DNA of 64,000 nucleotides from Crocinitomicaceae bacterium (GTDB lineage: Bacteria; Bacteroidota; Bacteroidia; Flavobacteriales_D; Crocinitomicaceae). Shown here in pieces: positions 63,720 through 64,000 of the stretch. The DNA is taken from positions 1 to 64,000 of the forward strand of contig JAURMC010000002.1 of assembly GCA_030830895.1 (NCBI GenBank), written 5' to 3'. Positions within the stretch are counted from its first letter, which is position 1, and each line of letters begins with the position of its first letter. Under the pieces are notes generated by a model, which saw only the letters and a list, made by a program, of their open reading frames with translations, did no database searches and had not been told where the DNA came from. The position numbers were made by a program, and so were the translations under genes.

Positions 63720-64000
63720 AACATATTCAGATTATGACGAACATATGTTGAGAGTAATAGACTCACTTTACGATTATTTGGAATGCGAACACGTTCATTT
63801 AAAATAACCTTTGCGGAGGTATTTTTTATCTTACTGAACAACTTGTAATAGTAGATGTAAGCTAAATAAACTCCAAATCGTGCTTTTTTTGGCAATTCAA
63901 GAATCCCTAAATAGCCAGATTGAAAATCTGATTCAATGTCGCGCTCTATGTCGTGTTTGACGGTAGTATTAAACTCATTCATATCAATTCCTGGAAAGTA
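63716..64000 (-). CDS. crtB: Phytoene/squalene synthase family protein, C-terminal part only
   Basis: The frame stays open to the right edge, encoding the last 94 residues of the protein; the 5' part is outside the window. YFPGID at the edge, VKHDIERDIESDF, GILELPKKARFGVYLAYIYYYKL and RIPNNRKVSLL match the end of Bacteroidetes phytoene synthases (CrtB), which condense two GGPP to phytoene. A squalene synthase cannot be excluded from this part, but the next genes idi and PTPS fit a carotenoid cluster. The ATG at 63982 is internal, not the start. Confidence 0.85.
   Translation of the reverse strand, partial: YFPGIDMNEFNTTVKHDIERDIESDFQSGYLGILELPKKARFGVYLAYIYYYKLFSKIKNTSAKVILNERVRIPNNRKVSLLLSTYVRHNLNML

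Overview
The window is AT-rich, densely packed chromosomal DNA from a member of the Bacteroidetes, most likely a gliding or T9SS-bearing lineage of the Flavobacteriales. A Crocinitomicaceae/Cryomorphaceae-like origin is my inference. The signs are three proteins with type IX secretion C-terminal sorting domains, gldE-gldD, a GLPGLI protein, SprB-type repeats, an FtsZ ending in LHDNVD, Bacteroidetes-type promoters (TTTG, about 19 bp, TAnnTTTG) and the gene order miaB / sigma-54 activator / lptE / secG / groESL. I see no rRNA or tRNA gene, insertion sequence, prophage or CRISPR array.

Layout: 1-7977 is the end of the division and cell-wall cluster (murD tail, an unnamed 151-residue gene, ftsW, murG, murC, ftsQ, ftsA, ftsZ), followed by yqeY. 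At 8463-10285 lies a methionine-salvage operon, mtnB-mtnD-mtnC. At 10334-13944 are two tandem, paralogous T9SS cargo proteins on the minus strand. At 13974-15900 is an rmlA-like plus polyprenyl synthase pair. At 15901-20174 is a three-gene envelope operon (lipoprotein, TonB-receptor-like barrel, GLPGLI protein). At 20260-22374 are ruvX, def, a lipoprotein and a DUF1573 protein. At 22423-27237 are rluA-like, ccsBA and an esterase. At 27421-33840, on the minus strand, are miaB, a sigma-54 activator, lptE, a TPR-like protein, secG, groES and groEL. At 34025-40872 are topA, ssb, gldE, gldD, folK and an OmpA/TPR lipoprotein. A glycosyltransferase is followed by clpP, clpX and pdhB (to 44818). At 44878-49372, on the minus strand, are a secreted subtilase, lptG and tgt. 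At 49453-51816 are a GT2, an ECF sigma factor and rsmG. At 51801-57601, on the minus strand, are folC, tonB, nhaD, an amino-acid dehydrogenase and anmK. Next come an acyl-CoA dehydrogenase, a peroxiredoxin and a photolyase, a CLC channel, and finally a crtB / idi / PTPS operon that runs off the right edge.

Functionally this is mostly core physiology: peptidoglycan precursor synthesis and Z-ring assembly, envelope biogenesis (LptE, LptG, SecG, lipoproteins, T9SS cargo), protein quality control (GroESL, ClpXP, Def), tRNA modification (MiaB, Tgt), folate (FolK, FolC) and isoprenoid/carotenoid supply (Idi, CrtB, polyprenyl synthase).

No obviously new defence or biosynthetic system is present. 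The items most worth a second look are: a small gene after murD that looks like a diverged second copy of the MurD C-terminal domain; promoters placed so close to start codons that mtnB, miaB, the CLC gene and perhaps ruvX should be leaderless; a Tgt that has lost its three zinc cysteines; a pterin synthase with the CX5HGH (PTPS-II) signature rather than the QueD one; the lipoprotein-barrel-GLPGLI operon; a tonB gene without exbB/exbD; and a terminator embedded in the coding sequence of the opposing gene.
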